From assembly GCA_001873115.1 (NCBI GenBank), contig MNYK01000025.1:1-49332 (forward strand): 49,332 nt of DNA, in the 5' to 3' direction. The stretch comes from Desulfobacterales bacterium CG2_30_60_27 (lineage in GTDB: Bacteria > Desulfobacterota > Desulfobulbia > Desulfobulbales > CG2-30-60-27). The notes below the pieces were generated by a model that worked only from the letters and a program-made list of their open reading frames with translations, ran no database searches and was not told where the DNA came from. This document shows, in pieces, positions 18,209-26,842 of this stretch (the stretch's first letter is position 1; every line of letters starts with the position of its first letter). The position numbers were made by a program, and so were the translations under genes.

Positions 18209-18634
18209 TCATCTCCTTAAAGTAGTTGTAAAAAAATCCCTGCGCCCGGCTTGCCGCCGATGCCAATAGACCGCCGCCAGATAGACCGCCCCCGCGCCCA
18301 GCAGGTCGGCCAGGAAATCCCGCCAGTCGGCGGTTCTGGTCCTCGTCAAGGTTCCCTGCAGCACCTCGATCAGCGCCCCCCAAAAAACCGCAAACAGCCA
18401 GCCCCGGAACCAGCCCGGCAACGGTCGCGTGCCAAGGGGCGCAAAAGACCAGCCGGCCAGCAGGGTCACCACGGCAAAGGCGGCGGCGTGCTGCAGTTTA
18501 TCCCAGCCAAAAACCCCGGATACCCTTGGGGGAGATGGCGTAAGCGCCAGCCACAGGACAAGGAGCACCCAGGCAACAAGCAGGACGAACCGCGGGAAAT
18601 GCGCCCGGATTTTTGCAACAATGGCAGACGCCAC
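18209..18634 (-). CDS. VanZ-like membrane protein
   Basis: 141 aa with four predicted membrane helices. The pattern WDKLQHAAAFAVVTLL and a later GALIEVLQG...DWRDFLADLLGAG are typical of the VanZ-like family. Function in Gram-negative bacteria is unknown. GTG start at 18634. First gene of the minus-strand group vanZ-like, ppnP, arfB; divergent from the ABC exporter operon. Confidence 0.85.
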   Translation of the reverse strand: MASAIVAKIRAHFPRFVLLVAWVLLVLWLALTPSPPRVSGVFGWDKLQHAAAFAVVTLLAGWSFAPLGTRPLPGWFRGWLFAVFWGALIEVLQGTLTRTRTADWRDFLADLLGAGAVYLAAVYWHRRQAGRRDFFTTTLRR

Positions 18635-18712
18635 AGACCAACCCCCTCTTCATTATTGACGAGATGAAAAACTACAGGATACTAAACGCCACGTCAACAA
18701 AACACCCACCCC

Positions 18713-18740
18713 TTGCCATCCCCACCCCTGGTATGATAAT
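18713..18740 (+). promoter_or_regulatory. Candidate sigma70 promoter for the ABC exporter operon
   Basis: TTGCCA at 18713-18718 and GATAAT at 18735-18740 are separated by 16 bp, about 46 bp upstream of the GTG start of the permease gene. Confidence 0.45.
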
Positions 18741-18786
18741 GTCAGGCAGGTGGCTGGCACCGTGCCGCCAAAGCAAGGAGAGGCCC

Positions 18787-19920
18787 GTGACCTATCCCGT
18801 TCCCATGGCCCGCAGGAACCTGTTCCACGAACGGGTGCGGCTTGCCATCACCCTGGTGGGCATCGCCTTCTCGGTGGTGCTCATTTTGGTGCAGATGGGG
18901 GTCTACCTCGGCATGATGAACAACACCTCGTCGATCATCGACCATACCGAGGCCGACCTCTGGGTCACGGCCCGCCACAACTCCAACTTTGATTTTTCCC
19001 TGCCCTTTCCCGAGCACCGCGAGAACACGGCCAAGGGTGTGGAGGGCGTCCTCGGGGTGAAGAAATTCATCCTGGTCTGGTCGCTCATGAAACTCTCCGG
19101 CGGCGGCAGCGAGAACGTCGAGATCGTCGGCTTCGACCCGGAGACCGGCATAGGCGGCCCCTGGGAGATGGTGGCCGGAGAGGCCCGCGACGTCAAGTAC
19201 CCCAAGGGGGTGATCGTCGACGAGTCGAGCTTCGCCAAGCTCGGGAAGGCAGCGGTGGGCGACGACCGGGAAATCTACGGCTCGCGGGTGCGGGTGGTGG
19301 GCATCTGCAAGGGCGCCAAGCGGATCACCACCGCGCCCATCCTGTTCACCTCCTACAAGACCGCCCAGGAACTCAATCCCTGGATGGCGGGCAAGACCGT
19401 CTTCCTGCTGGTGAAAATCAAGCCCGGCGCCGACGTGGGCGCGGTACAGAAACGACTGCGGACGGTGATGAACCTGGAAGACGTTTACACCCAGGCGGAC
19501 TTTGCCTGGGCCACCAAGAAGTACTGGACCCTCAGCACCGGCATCGGCCTGGGCTTCGGCTTCACCATCCTCATGGCCATCTTCGTGGGCGCGGTGATCG
19601 TCAGCCAGACCATTTACAGCGCCACCATCGAGCACCTGCGCGAGTTCGGCACCCTGAAGGCCCTGGGCGCGGAAAACCGCACCGTGTATGGCATTATTCT
19701 GAAACAGGCGTTGCTCAGCGGCCTCATGGGCTATACCATCGGTCTGGTCATCAACCTGGTGATCACCGACCTTTATCGGCGCACCGGCCAGCTCGTGGTC
19801 CAGCCCTGGCAACTTTTCGTAGCCGACTTGATCGTCACCCTGCTGACCTGCGTGGCCGCCTCCATGATCTCGGTGCGCCGCGCCATGCAGGTGGACCCCA
19901 TGGAGGTCTTCCGGGCATGA
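18787..19920 (+). CDS. ABC exporter permease, MacB/DevC type
   Basis: 377 aa from GTG 18787, which has AAGGAG 6 nt upstream; an upstream extension in the same frame lacks conserved features. Topology: helix 1 (about 18-42), a large periplasmic domain (about 45-240), then three C-terminal helices (about 255-285, 305-330, 340-365) in an FtsX-like arrangement. With the following ATPase and HlyD-like lipoprotein it forms a tripartite exporter like DevBCA or MacAB. The substrate cannot be told from sequence. The stop overlaps the ATPase start by 4 bp. Confidence 0.9.
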   Translation: MTYPVPMARRNLFHERVRLAITLVGIAFSVVLILVQMGVYLGMMNNTSSIIDHTEADLWVTARHNSNFDFSLPFPEHRENTAKGVEGVLGVKKFILVWSLMKLSGGGSENVEIVGFDPETGIGGPWEMVAGEARDVKYPKGVIVDESSFAKLGKAAVGDDREIYGSRVRVVGICKGAKRITTAPILFTSYKTAQELNPWMAGKTVFLLVKIKPGADVGAVQKRLRTVMNLEDVYTQADFAWATKKYWTLSTGIGLGFGFTILMAIFVGAVIVSQTIYSATIEHLREFGTLKALGAENRTVYGIILKQALLSGLMGYTIGLVINLVITDLYRRTGQLVVQPWQLFVADLIVTLLTCVAASMISVRRAMQVDPMEVFRA

Positions 19921-20597
19921 GCACCACCATGCTGGCCGTAACCGGGGTCAACAAGATCTACCAGAGCCACGCCACCCGGGTGGTGGCGGTGGAGGGGGCC
20001 TCGGCCGCCTTTGCCGCCGGCACGGTGACCGCCATCATGGGACCCTCGGGCAGCGGCAAGACCACCCTGCTCTCCATCCTCGGCCTCATCCTGAAACCCA
20101 GCAGCGGCCGGGTGACCCTCATGGGCCAGGACGTCACCGACCTGGACGAGTCGCAATTGCCAGCCTTGCGGCGCCAGCACATCGGCTTCATCTTTCAGTC
20201 GTTCAACCTCTTCGCCGCTCTCAACGCCATGGAGAACGTCCTGGTTTCCCTGCAACTCAAAAAGGTGGCGCGGCCTGCGGCCGAGGCCTCGGCCCGTGCG
20301 GCGTTGCACCGGGTGGGGTTGGAGCAACGGATGCACTTCTATCCCAGAGACCTGTCAGGCGGAGAGAAGCAGCGGGTCTCCATTGCCCGGGCCCTGGCCA
20401 CCAACGCGCCCATCATCCTGGCCGACGAACCCACCGCCAACCTCGACTCCCACACCGGGCTTGCGATCATCGACCTGCTGGCCGAACTGGCCCGGGAGCA
20501 TGGCAAAACCGTGGTGGTGGTAACCCACGACACCCGTCTGCAACAACATGTGGACCATACCCTGCGCATGGAGGACGGCCGCATCAATGAAAACTGA
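19917..20597 (+). CDS. ABC exporter ATPase (LolD/MacB/DevA type)
   Basis: 226 aa. Walker A is GPSGSGKTT, the Q-loop is FIFQSFNLF, the signature is LSGGEKQRVSIARAL, Walker B is IILADEPTANLDS, and the switch His lies in VVTHD. The residues around the D-loop place it in the LolD/MacB group of type VII exporters. Translation is coupled to the permease gene before it and to the membrane fusion gene after it (11-bp overlap). Confidence 0.95.
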   Translation: MSTTMLAVTGVNKIYQSHATRVVAVEGASAAFAAGTVTAIMGPSGSGKTTLLSILGLILKPSSGRVTLMGQDVTDLDESQLPALRRQHIGFIFQSFNLFAALNAMENVLVSLQLKKVARPAAEASARAALHRVGLEQRMHFYPRDLSGGEKQRVSIARALATNAPIILADEPTANLDSHTGLAIIDLLAELAREHGKTVVVVTHDTRLQQHVDHTLRMEDGRINEN

Positions 20598-21594
20598 ACA
20601 ACTACTCTGCAAGGCCCTGTTGGTCGTGCTCCTGCTGGCCGGCTGTTCCGCCCCGCCCAAGCCGCCCGACCAGCAAACGGCCGGCCGGCCCAAGGTTGCG
20701 TCGGTGTATGCTTACGGCATCATCGAGGCGCGCCACCACTCCACCCTGAGCGCCAAATTTCCGGGCAAACTCGAAGAGATCCTGGTGAAAGAGGGCGATG
20801 TGGTGCAACGCGGCCAGTTGCTGGCCCGCTTCGAGTCCCGCGAACTGGAGGCGCAGCTTGCCGCGGCCCGGGCCGACGTGCGGGTGGCCGAAGCGACCCT
20901 GGCCGAGGCCCGGGCCGGCTTCCGGCCCCAAGAGATCACCGAGGCCGAGGAACAGTACAAGGCCGCCGTGGCCCAGCTCACCAAGACCGAACTGGACTGG
21001 CAGCGCCACGACAAACTCCATAGTGACGGGGTGCTGGCGGCCAGCGACTGGGATCAGACCAAGATGGCGCGCGACCAGGCCGAGGCGGCCCACAACGCCG
21101 CCCAGGCCAGGCTGAACCTGGTGCAACAGGGCACCCGGCCGGAAACCCTGGCCACGCTGACCCGCCGCCTGGAGCTGGCCCGGGCCCGGGTGGGCCAGGC
21201 CGAGGCGGCCCTGGCCAACGCCCAGCTCACCGCGCCCTTTAACGGCACCATCACCCGCAAGCACCGCGAGGAGGGCGAGGCCATGGACATCGGCCTGCCG
21301 GTGCTGGACATCAGCACCCTTGACGACCGTTACGTACGCACGGAGATCGACGAAACCGACCTGGGCAAGATCCGCCTGGGCCAGCAGACGACAATCTCCG
21401 CCACCGGCTTCCCGGACCTGTGCTTCACCGGCCAGGTCACGGCCATCCGCCAGCAGATGGGCCGCAAGCAGCTCATCCCCACCGACCCGGCCAAAATCGT
21501 CGACTACAAAGTCCTGGAGATCGAGGTTTCCCTGCCAGCGGAGTGCCCCTTTCCCATCAAGCTGCCGGTTGATGTGCGTATTGCCTTGGAGTGA
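20587..21594 (+). CDS. HlyD-family membrane fusion lipoprotein of the ABC exporter
   Basis: 335 aa. The start is ATG 20587 (MKTEQLLCK), giving a lipoprotein signal with lipobox LLAGC; the longer frame from 20548 overlaps the ATPase without coding sense. A biotinyl-lipoyl half (about 55-90, SAKFPGKLEEILVKEGDVV), an alpha-helical hairpin rich in Ala, Glu and Gln (about 90-210) and the second lipoyl half with TAPFNGTITRKHREEGEAM follow in order. It should link the inner membrane permease to an outer membrane channel; no TolC gene is next to it. Confidence 0.92.
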   Translation: MKTEQLLCKALLVVLLLAGCSAPPKPPDQQTAGRPKVASVYAYGIIEARHHSTLSAKFPGKLEEILVKEGDVVQRGQLLARFESRELEAQLAAARADVRVAEATLAEARAGFRPQEITEAEEQYKAAVAQLTKTELDWQRHDKLHSDGVLAASDWDQTKMARDQAEAAHNAAQARLNLVQQGTRPETLATLTRRLELARARVGQAEAALANAQLTAPFNGTITRKHREEGEAMDIGLPVLDISTLDDRYVRTEIDETDLGKIRLGQQTTISATGFPDLCFTGQVTAIRQQMGRKQLIPTDPAKIVDYKVLEIEVSLPAECPFPIKLPVDVRIALE

Positions 21595-21639
21595 GCCGGC
21601 TCATTTTCGCCAGCGGCGGTGCGGAACCGCGGTACGTTG

Positions 21640-21933
21640 TTGTCTCAGTTGACAAACCTGGGGCTACTCTCCGGGATCAAGCACCAAACACACTTCCAGA
21701 AACTGCGCAATCATCCGCGGGCCTTTCCCGATCTTGAACTGACCACCCGTGATTACGAGACTGCCGCTGCATTCTTCAACCTTTGCCGTGGCAAGGGAAT
21801 CCAATGATCAAATACCGACTTTCTCATCTGCGCCGTTGCGGCGCGGCGCAACATCCCCATATTTACCACGGATGGGGATTTCACCCTGTTGCAGCCCCAC
21901 CTGCCAATTACGCTCCACTGCCCCCGTCCCTGA
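21640..21933 (+). pseudogene. vapC-like PIN-domain toxin remnant, truncated and interrupted by TGA
   Basis: The frame reads the second half of a PIN-domain nuclease: LGLLSGI, FPDLELTTRDYETAAAFF, then TGA at 21805-21807, then SNTDFLICAVAARRNIPIF and TTDGDF. The TGA stands exactly where relatives have glycine (GIQGS), so one G-to-T change in GGA explains it. The first 60-70 residues, including the first catalytic Asp, are missing, and no vapB antitoxin lies upstream. VapC toxins cut tRNA or rRNA; this copy must be inactive. Confidence 0.8.
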
Positions 21934-21988
21934 ACGAAAAAACACAGTTCGAAGCAACGGCCCCAAAGTCTACCAAAGTCCCTTTTAT

Positions 21989-22025
21989 CCTTGCAAATCA
22001 AAAACTATTATTTTAGTTTGCAAGG
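21989..22025. promoter_or_regulatory. Inverted repeat abutting the ATPase start codon
   Basis: CCTTGCAAA (21989-21997) and TTTGCAAGG (22017-22025) form a perfect 9-bp inverted repeat, extended inward by AT pairs. The right arm ends on the base before the ATG at 22026. A bound protein or an RNA hairpin here would block transcription or initiation directly. The second ATPase of the same family has a comparable site at 28014-28038. Confidence 0.7.
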
Positions 22026-23204
22026 ATGATTGCACGACTTATCATTAGCAGAATCGAAGCGGCCTTGCAACGGCAAGCTGCCGTGGCACTAATTGGTCCC
22101 CGACAGGTTGGTAAGACCACCCTGGCCTTGAAGCTGGCGGAGGACCGGCCGGCCATCTACCTGGATCTCGAATCCAGGCCCGACCGGGACCGGTTGCGGG
22201 AGCCGGAGCTTTTCCTGAAGCTCCATGAGGACAAGCTGGTTATTCTCGATGAAATCCACCGGGCGCCGGAGCTTTTCCAAACCCTGCGCAGCCTGATCGA
22301 TCAGGGGCGCCGCCGCGGCAAACGCACCGGCCGCTTCCTGATCCTGGGTTCCGCCTCCGTCGATCTTTTGCGCCAGTCCAGCGAGAGCCTGGCCGGACGG
22401 ATCGAATATATCGACATGGCCCCTCTGCATCTGCTGGAAGTAAAAAATGACGGGCAGACCAGGAACCGTCTGTGGCTGCGGGGTGGTTTCCCCGACAGCT
22501 TTCTGGCCGCCAATGACGCGGACAGCTTCCAACTGCGCCGGAGTTTTATCCGCACCTGCCTGGAACGTGATGTGGCCCAGTTCGGCCCCAGGATTCCGGC
22601 CGAAACCCTGGAACGGCTTTGGACCATGCTGGCGCACAACCAGGCCACCTTGCTCAATGCCTCCAGGCTGGCCGCGGGTCTAACGGTGAGCGCCCCGACC
22701 GTCACCAGCTACATCAGCCTGCTGGTCGATCTACTTCTGGTGCGCCGGCTCATGCCGGTCCATGCCAATGTCGGCAAACGGTTGGTTAAGTCGCCCAAGA
22801 CCTACGTCCGCGACAGTGGCCTCGTGCATGCGCTGCTCGGTATCGGAGAGATGCATGCGCTGCTGGGACATCCGGTGGTTGGGGCAAGTTGGGAAGGCTT
22901 CGTGATCGAAACCCTGCTTGGCCTGGCGCCGGCGCGGGCCGTGGCCGGTTTCTACCGGACCGCGGCCGGGGCGGAGATCGATCTGGTCCTGGAATTCGGC
23001 GGCAACACCGGCACCTGGGCGATTGAGATCAAGCACGGTCTTACCGCCCGGCTGGAACGGGGATTTTACCACGCCCTGGAAGACCTGCAGCCGTCCCGGG
23101 CACTGGTTGTCCATGCCGGAGAGAACCGCTACCCCGTATCCGCCGAAATCGAGGCCATCGGCCTCGGGGAGTTGGCTGGAGAGATTGCCGCCCTTGGGGC
23201 GTAG
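22026..23204 (+). CDS. AAA ATPase with DUF4143 domain, copy 1
   Basis: 392 aa. The AAA_14 domain (about 15-150) has Walker A GPRQVGKTT (24-32) and Walker B LVILDEIHR (about 74-82), plus the sensor region LILGSASVDLL. The C-terminal DUF4143 domain (about 195-360) contains the conserved KSPKTYVRDSGLVHALL and a restriction-endonuclease-like motif GAEIDLVLE...AIEIKHG, where Asp, Glu and Lys match a PD-(D/E)xK fold. Biological role unknown; such genes are frequent, patchily distributed and often beside toxin genes. The start has no separate ribosome binding site beyond AAGG of the palindrome. Confidence 0.9.
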   Translation: MIARLIISRIEAALQRQAAVALIGPRQVGKTTLALKLAEDRPAIYLDLESRPDRDRLREPELFLKLHEDKLVILDEIHRAPELFQTLRSLIDQGRRRGKRTGRFLILGSASVDLLRQSSESLAGRIEYIDMAPLHLLEVKNDGQTRNRLWLRGGFPDSFLAANDADSFQLRRSFIRTCLERDVAQFGPRIPAETLERLWTMLAHNQATLLNASRLAAGLTVSAPTVTSYISLLVDLLLVRRLMPVHANVGKRLVKSPKTYVRDSGLVHALLGIGEMHALLGHPVVGASWEGFVIETLLGLAPARAVAGFYRTAAGAEIDLVLEFGGNTGTWAIEIKHGLTARLERGFYHALEDLQPSRALVVHAGENRYPVSAEIEAIGLGELAGEIAALGA

Positions 23205-23227
23205 GGGGTCACCTTGCTCCTTGCCAC

Positions 23228-25387
23228 TTACTTGAAGAACCCGCCCAGCAGCCGCTGCACCTCCGCATCCCGCAGCATCTGTTTCGTGAGTTGATAGCCC
23301 AGCTCCCGGTAGGCCTCGAACTGGGCCTCGTCAAAGAACTGGTCCGTGGTGGGCTGGTCCGGAAAGGTGGGGTGGCCGCTCTTGTAGCCGTGGATATCGG
23401 TCGGCAGATCATTGATCAAGGTGGGTTTCAGGTAGAGCAGGATACCGTTGGCAGCCGGGTCATGCCGGTCATAGAGGATATCGGCAATGGCAAAACCCCG
23501 TTTCGCCGACCGGTATTTCTTTTGCCAGGGCCCGGCGCCGCCAGAACCGGGCAGGATCCCCGCCAGGTCGCAGTCTTGATCGCTTCTAAAACGAATCTGC
23601 ACGCCAAAATCGACCCGCACCCGCTCCACCGCGTTGGCCAGATCATCAAAGATATAGCCGGGATCGGCCCCGCCATCGGCGAGGACGATCAGTTGCACCC
23701 GGCGCCGAATCAGTTCGTAGAGGCCGAGATTTTCGAAATGGCCGCCGTCGGTCAGCTCGATGAAGGTGCTGTTTTCATGAGAGCCGCAACCGAACACGCC
23801 CTGGAACAAACCTGGCACCAGATAGTTAGGACCCAAGGGGATTCTTTTCCTCTTGTCCGGCCGCAGGGTCCAGTAACCGAGGCGCAGGTTCAACAGTGAC
23901 ATCAGAGTAGAGACCAGTTTATTGCGGGTCACCCCCTTGCCCGCCACCCCGGAGTTGGGGTTGGCGGCCGCCCCGGAGATGGTCATGGCCGTGGCCAGGG
24001 TCATGCCGCTCCGGCTGCTCATCCCGGTGTTGGCAAAATCCTCGGTCGGGCAGTAGCCGGTGGCGTAGCTGCCGCAGAACAGGGGAGACAGCAGGAAAGA
24101 GTCGCCGCCCCGGCCGCGGTAGCGGGAATCGGCCGAGTCCACCAGCACCACGTTGGCATTGATCAACTGGTACGGCCAGGCGCCGTTTCTGCTCACCTCC
24201 CGTACCTCCGCGAGCAGGGCGACGTTGGCCCGGGTGGCCGGACCCCATTGCTTGGCCGCCACGCAATCCGCGTCGGGCAGAAAGACCTCCATGAGGCGGT
24301 CCCTGTACATCCGGTGCAGGCCGGCATAGTTCAGGTTCACCACGAACCCGAAGAAAAGGGTGGCCGCGCCGAGCCAGCCGAATAACGCCCCATCGGGCAA
24401 CCGCGCGGCCACCATATAGGCGGCCAGCAGCAGACCGTACACCAGAAAGAAGGCGCCAGCCGCCGCCTGGGCCACCTGCGGCGTGGCGGCCTCATCTGCC
24501 TTGCCCTGGGAAGATTGCTTGCGGGACTGGATAAAACCGAGCAGTGCCCCGACAGCCGTGCACAGGCCGGCAATTGTCACCTTCCGCCAGAATTGCCCAA
24601 GCAGGCCAAGGGTAGAGGGCAGGGAGCCAATAAGGACCAGGAGCAGGATAAGCTTGCAACACCGCCCGAAGAGCTTTTGGGTCATGATGAAAAAACGGTA
24701 CTTGGCCTGCGCGCCGATCTTCCATGCACACAGCACCGAAAAAACCAGGCTGGCGCCGCCGAGGGCAATGGCAAGGCCGAGGGCCAGCAGCAGAAAATAA
24801 TTGAGGGTAAGCGGCCCTTGCAGCGGGATCCACAAGATATCCCTGAGGGTTGCTTCCGCGAAGGCGCCGCCCTGATCCAATAGTTTCAGGGCCAGAATGG
24901 CCAGACAAAAATAAACGGCCAGGGAAACGAACATCGACCGCAGCACCAAGGCCAGCAGGGCAACCAGGTCCAGACCATGCTGGGGGGTAAGATAGTTGCC
25001 ATGCTGCCGGATGAAATCCAGGAACTGGTTATAGCTGCTCTTTTCGGTTCGCGCCCCGATACCCTTCATCCCCAGCGGCGCGCTGGCCCCAACCGGTGGC
25101 GCGCCAGCCCCAAGCTGATGCACGAACCAGGTCAGCGCGGTGCCGATGTAGCCGCCCCCGGAAACGGTGGAGAGATAATCGAATTTCCGGAGCAGCCCAT
25201 GTGATTCACGGTTGTAGCCGGCATAGAGCGCCTGCATAAGCCCGAGCCCGAAGGAAGCGGAGCGGATGCCGCCGCCGGAAAGGGCCAGGCCGGTCAAGGG
25301 CTCCCCCGTGTCCTGCTCGCGGATATGGCGCCGCTCGGCCGCGATAATCTCTTTGATTTTTTCATCGATACCGTCTTGCTGGTTCAT
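23228..25387 (-). CDS. Membrane-bound patatin-like phospholipase
   Basis: 719 aa from ATG 25387 (MNQQDGIDEK), with GGAGG 6 nt upstream; the frame runs open further upstream over rpsU and xerD but without coding sense. The patatin motifs are the oxyanion loop LSGGGIRSASFG (37-48), nucleophile Ser76 in STVSGGGYIG (the usual first Gly of GxSxG is Thr), and catalytic Asp547 in TDGGHFENLG. Between them sit about six hydrophobic helices (roughly residues 150-400), so the catalytic halves are brought together around a membrane insert. It probably hydrolyses phospholipid at the inner membrane. Not obviously linked to neighbours. Confidence 0.88.
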   Translation of the reverse strand: MNQQDGIDEKIKEIIAAERRHIREQDTGEPLTGLALSGGGIRSASFGLGLMQALYAGYNRESHGLLRKFDYLSTVSGGGYIGTALTWFVHQLGAGAPPVGASAPLGMKGIGARTEKSSYNQFLDFIRQHGNYLTPQHGLDLVALLALVLRSMFVSLAVYFCLAILALKLLDQGGAFAEATLRDILWIPLQGPLTLNYFLLLALGLAIALGGASLVFSVLCAWKIGAQAKYRFFIMTQKLFGRCCKLILLLVLIGSLPSTLGLLGQFWRKVTIAGLCTAVGALLGFIQSRKQSSQGKADEAATPQVAQAAAGAFFLVYGLLLAAYMVAARLPDGALFGWLGAATLFFGFVVNLNYAGLHRMYRDRLMEVFLPDADCVAAKQWGPATRANVALLAEVREVSRNGAWPYQLINANVVLVDSADSRYRGRGGDSFLLSPLFCGSYATGYCPTEDFANTGMSSRSGMTLATAMTISGAAANPNSGVAGKGVTRNKLVSTLMSLLNLRLGYWTLRPDKRKRIPLGPNYLVPGLFQGVFGCGSHENSTFIELTDGGHFENLGLYELIRRRVQLIVLADGGADPGYIFDDLANAVERVRVDFGVQIRFRSDQDCDLAGILPGSGGAGPWQKKYRSAKRGFAIADILYDRHDPAANGILLYLKPTLINDLPTDIHGYKSGHPTFPDQPTTDQFFDEAQFEAYRELGYQLTKQMLRDAEVQRLLGGFFK

Positions 25388-25529
25388 TTCCATCCTCCTC
25401 AGGAAAATGGTTGCCACCAGCAACCTGTAAACCCGAGCCGGAAGACGCGTCAAGGAAAAAGTGTTAGGGGAAAGCCGCGTCGCTGGTCCCAGCCTGTTCC
25501 ACCACGCCACTCCTCTCCGGAAAAAAAGA

Positions 25530-25558
25530 TTGACAATTGCCACCCTCTCAAATATATA
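25530..25558 (+). promoter_or_regulatory. Strong sigma70 promoter of rpsU
   Basis: TTGACA (25530-25535), 17-bp spacer, TATATA (25553-25558), with an A-rich stretch just upstream. Transcription would start near 25565, giving a leader of about 60 nt with AAGGAG at 25606-25611 context before the ATG. Confidence 0.85.
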
Positions 25559-25624
25559 AGGTGATTCACTCCCACACCGCCGGGTGAGGGGAGATAAGGC
25601 TATCCAAAGGAGCGTAATTCCAAC

Positions 25625-25822
25625 ATGGCGATTGAAATCGAAGTACGTGGTGACATTGAGCAGGCCATGCGCCTGCTGAAGAAGAAACTTCAGCTTGACG
25701 GTATCAAGAAGGAACTGAAACGGCGCGAGTGCTACGAAAAGCCCTCGATCAAGCGCCGCCGCAAGCAGGAAGAGGCGAAGCGCAAGCTGCGCAAGCTCGC
25801 CATGCGCCAGACCACGGAGTAA
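25625..25822 (+). CDS. rpsU: 30S ribosomal protein S21
   Basis: 65 aa, strongly basic: MAIEIEVRGDIEQAMRLL, then KKELKRRECYEKPSIKRRRK and a Lys/Arg-rich helical tail. bS21 sits on the small subunit platform near the anti-Shine-Dalgarno sequence. Length is normal for the family (60-71 aa). A strong promoter lies upstream and xerD follows after 12 bp. Confidence 0.97.
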   Translation: MAIEIEVRGDIEQAMRLLKKKLQLDGIKKELKRRECYEKPSIKRRRKQEEAKRKLRKLAMRQTTE

Positions 25823-25834
25823 GCCCATTCTCCC

Positions 25835-26791
25835 ATGAAAACCCGGCGAAGAATGGCGGCCGGCCGTTCGCCATCGCCACGTTCCAAGCGCGCCGCCCGG
25901 CCACTGGAACTGCTCCAGGATGAATTTCTGCACTACCTGGCCGCCGAGCGCCGGTTGGCGGCCAACACCGTCATCTCCTACCAGGCCGATCTCGCCGCTT
26001 TTCTCACCTTCCTGGGGCAGCGCGACATACACCAGGCCGAGGCCATCGCCGTTGACCATATCCGCGACTACCTCGCCCACGGCCGGGCCCGCCAGCTTTC
26101 CAGCCGCACCTTGGGCCGCCACATCTGTACCCTGCGCGCCTTCTGCCGCTTTCTTCTGGCCGAAGGCCATATCCAGGTAGACCCCACCGGCCTGATAGAC
26201 CACCCTAAATCCGGCCGCAAACTTCCCCATGTCCTCACCGAGGCAGAGGTCAACGAACTGCTGGCCGTAAGCCCCGGCCTGCACCCCCTGGCACTACGCA
26301 ACACCGCCATGCTCCACCTGCTCTACGCCACCGGCATGCGGGTCTCGGAACTGGTGAAACTACCAACCGCGGCAGTGAACCTGGTGGCCGGCTATATCCG
26401 GGTGCTCGGCAAGGGGTCCAAGGAACGCCTCATCCCCTTTGGCGAGGAGACGCGGGCCCGTCTTAACGACTATATCCGCCAGGGCCGGCCGCTACTTATG
26501 AAGCGGCGGACCAGCGATTTCCTGTTCGTCACCAACCGGGGCACGGCCATGAGCCGGCTGCGTTTCTGGCAGATCATCCGGGAACGAGCCCTCATTACCG
26601 GCATCACCAAGAAGATAAGCCCCCACCTGCTACGCCACTCCTTTGCCACCCATCTCCTCCAGCACGGCGCCGATCTCCGCTCGGTGCAGATCATGCTGGG
26701 CCACGCCGACATCGCCACCACCCAGATCTACACCCATGTGGATCGTGACCGCTTAAAAGCGGTGCACGCGCGTTTTCATCCTCGGGGATGA
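25835..26791 (+). CDS. Tyrosine recombinase XerC/XerD
   Basis: 318 aa. A SAM-like core-binding domain (about 22-110, [20 protein letters not shown]) is followed by the catalytic domain with Arg169 (ATGMRVSEL), the beta-hairpin Lys in [10 protein letters not shown], His264 and Arg267 ([12 protein letters not shown]), His290 and nucleophile Tyr299 (QIYTHV). All catalytic residues are present. Spacing of motifs and the short beta-hairpin fit XerD/XerC, which resolve chromosome dimers at dif, better than a phage integrase. The first 25 residues are an Arg-rich extension; ATG 25853 is an alternative start. Downstream of rpsU by 12 bp, probably on its transcript. Confidence 0.9.
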   Translation: MKTRRRMAAGRSPSPRSKRAARPLELLQDEFLHYLAAERRLAANTVISYQADLAAFLTFLGQRDIHQAEAIAVDHIRDYLAHGRARQLSSRTLGRHICTLRAFCRFLLAEGHIQVDPTGLIDHPKSGRKLPHVLTEAEVNELLAVSPGLHPLALRNTAMLHLLYATGMRVSELVKLPTAAVNLVAGYIRVLGKGSKERLIPFGEETRARLNDYIRQGRPLLMKRRTSDFLFVTNRGTAMSRLRFWQIIRERALITGITKKISPHLLRHSFATHLLQHGADLRSVQIMLGHADIATTQIYTHVDRDRLKAVHARFHPRG

Positions 26792-26797
26792 AAACGC
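26770..26797 (+). terminator. Perfect 12-bp hairpin over the xerD stop codon
   Basis: GCGTTTTCATCC and GGATGAAAACGC (loop TCGG, 26782-26785) form a perfect stem that includes the xerD TGA at 26789-26791. No T run follows. It could block readthrough or protect the 3' end. Confidence 0.5.
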
Positions 26798-26842
26798 AGC
26801 TCAAGGCTGAAAGCTGGTGGAACTTCTCGAAATTAAATCCGT

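Noticed and set aside
21805-21807. Selenocysteine at the in-frame TGA of the vapC remnant
   Set aside because: The position is a glycine in relatives, the gene already lacks its N-terminal half, and no SECIS-like hairpin is evident.
25388-26284. Upstream extension of the patatin frame over rpsU and xerD
   Set aside because: It overlaps two well-supported genes on the other strand, and a GGAGG-preceded ATG lies at 25387.
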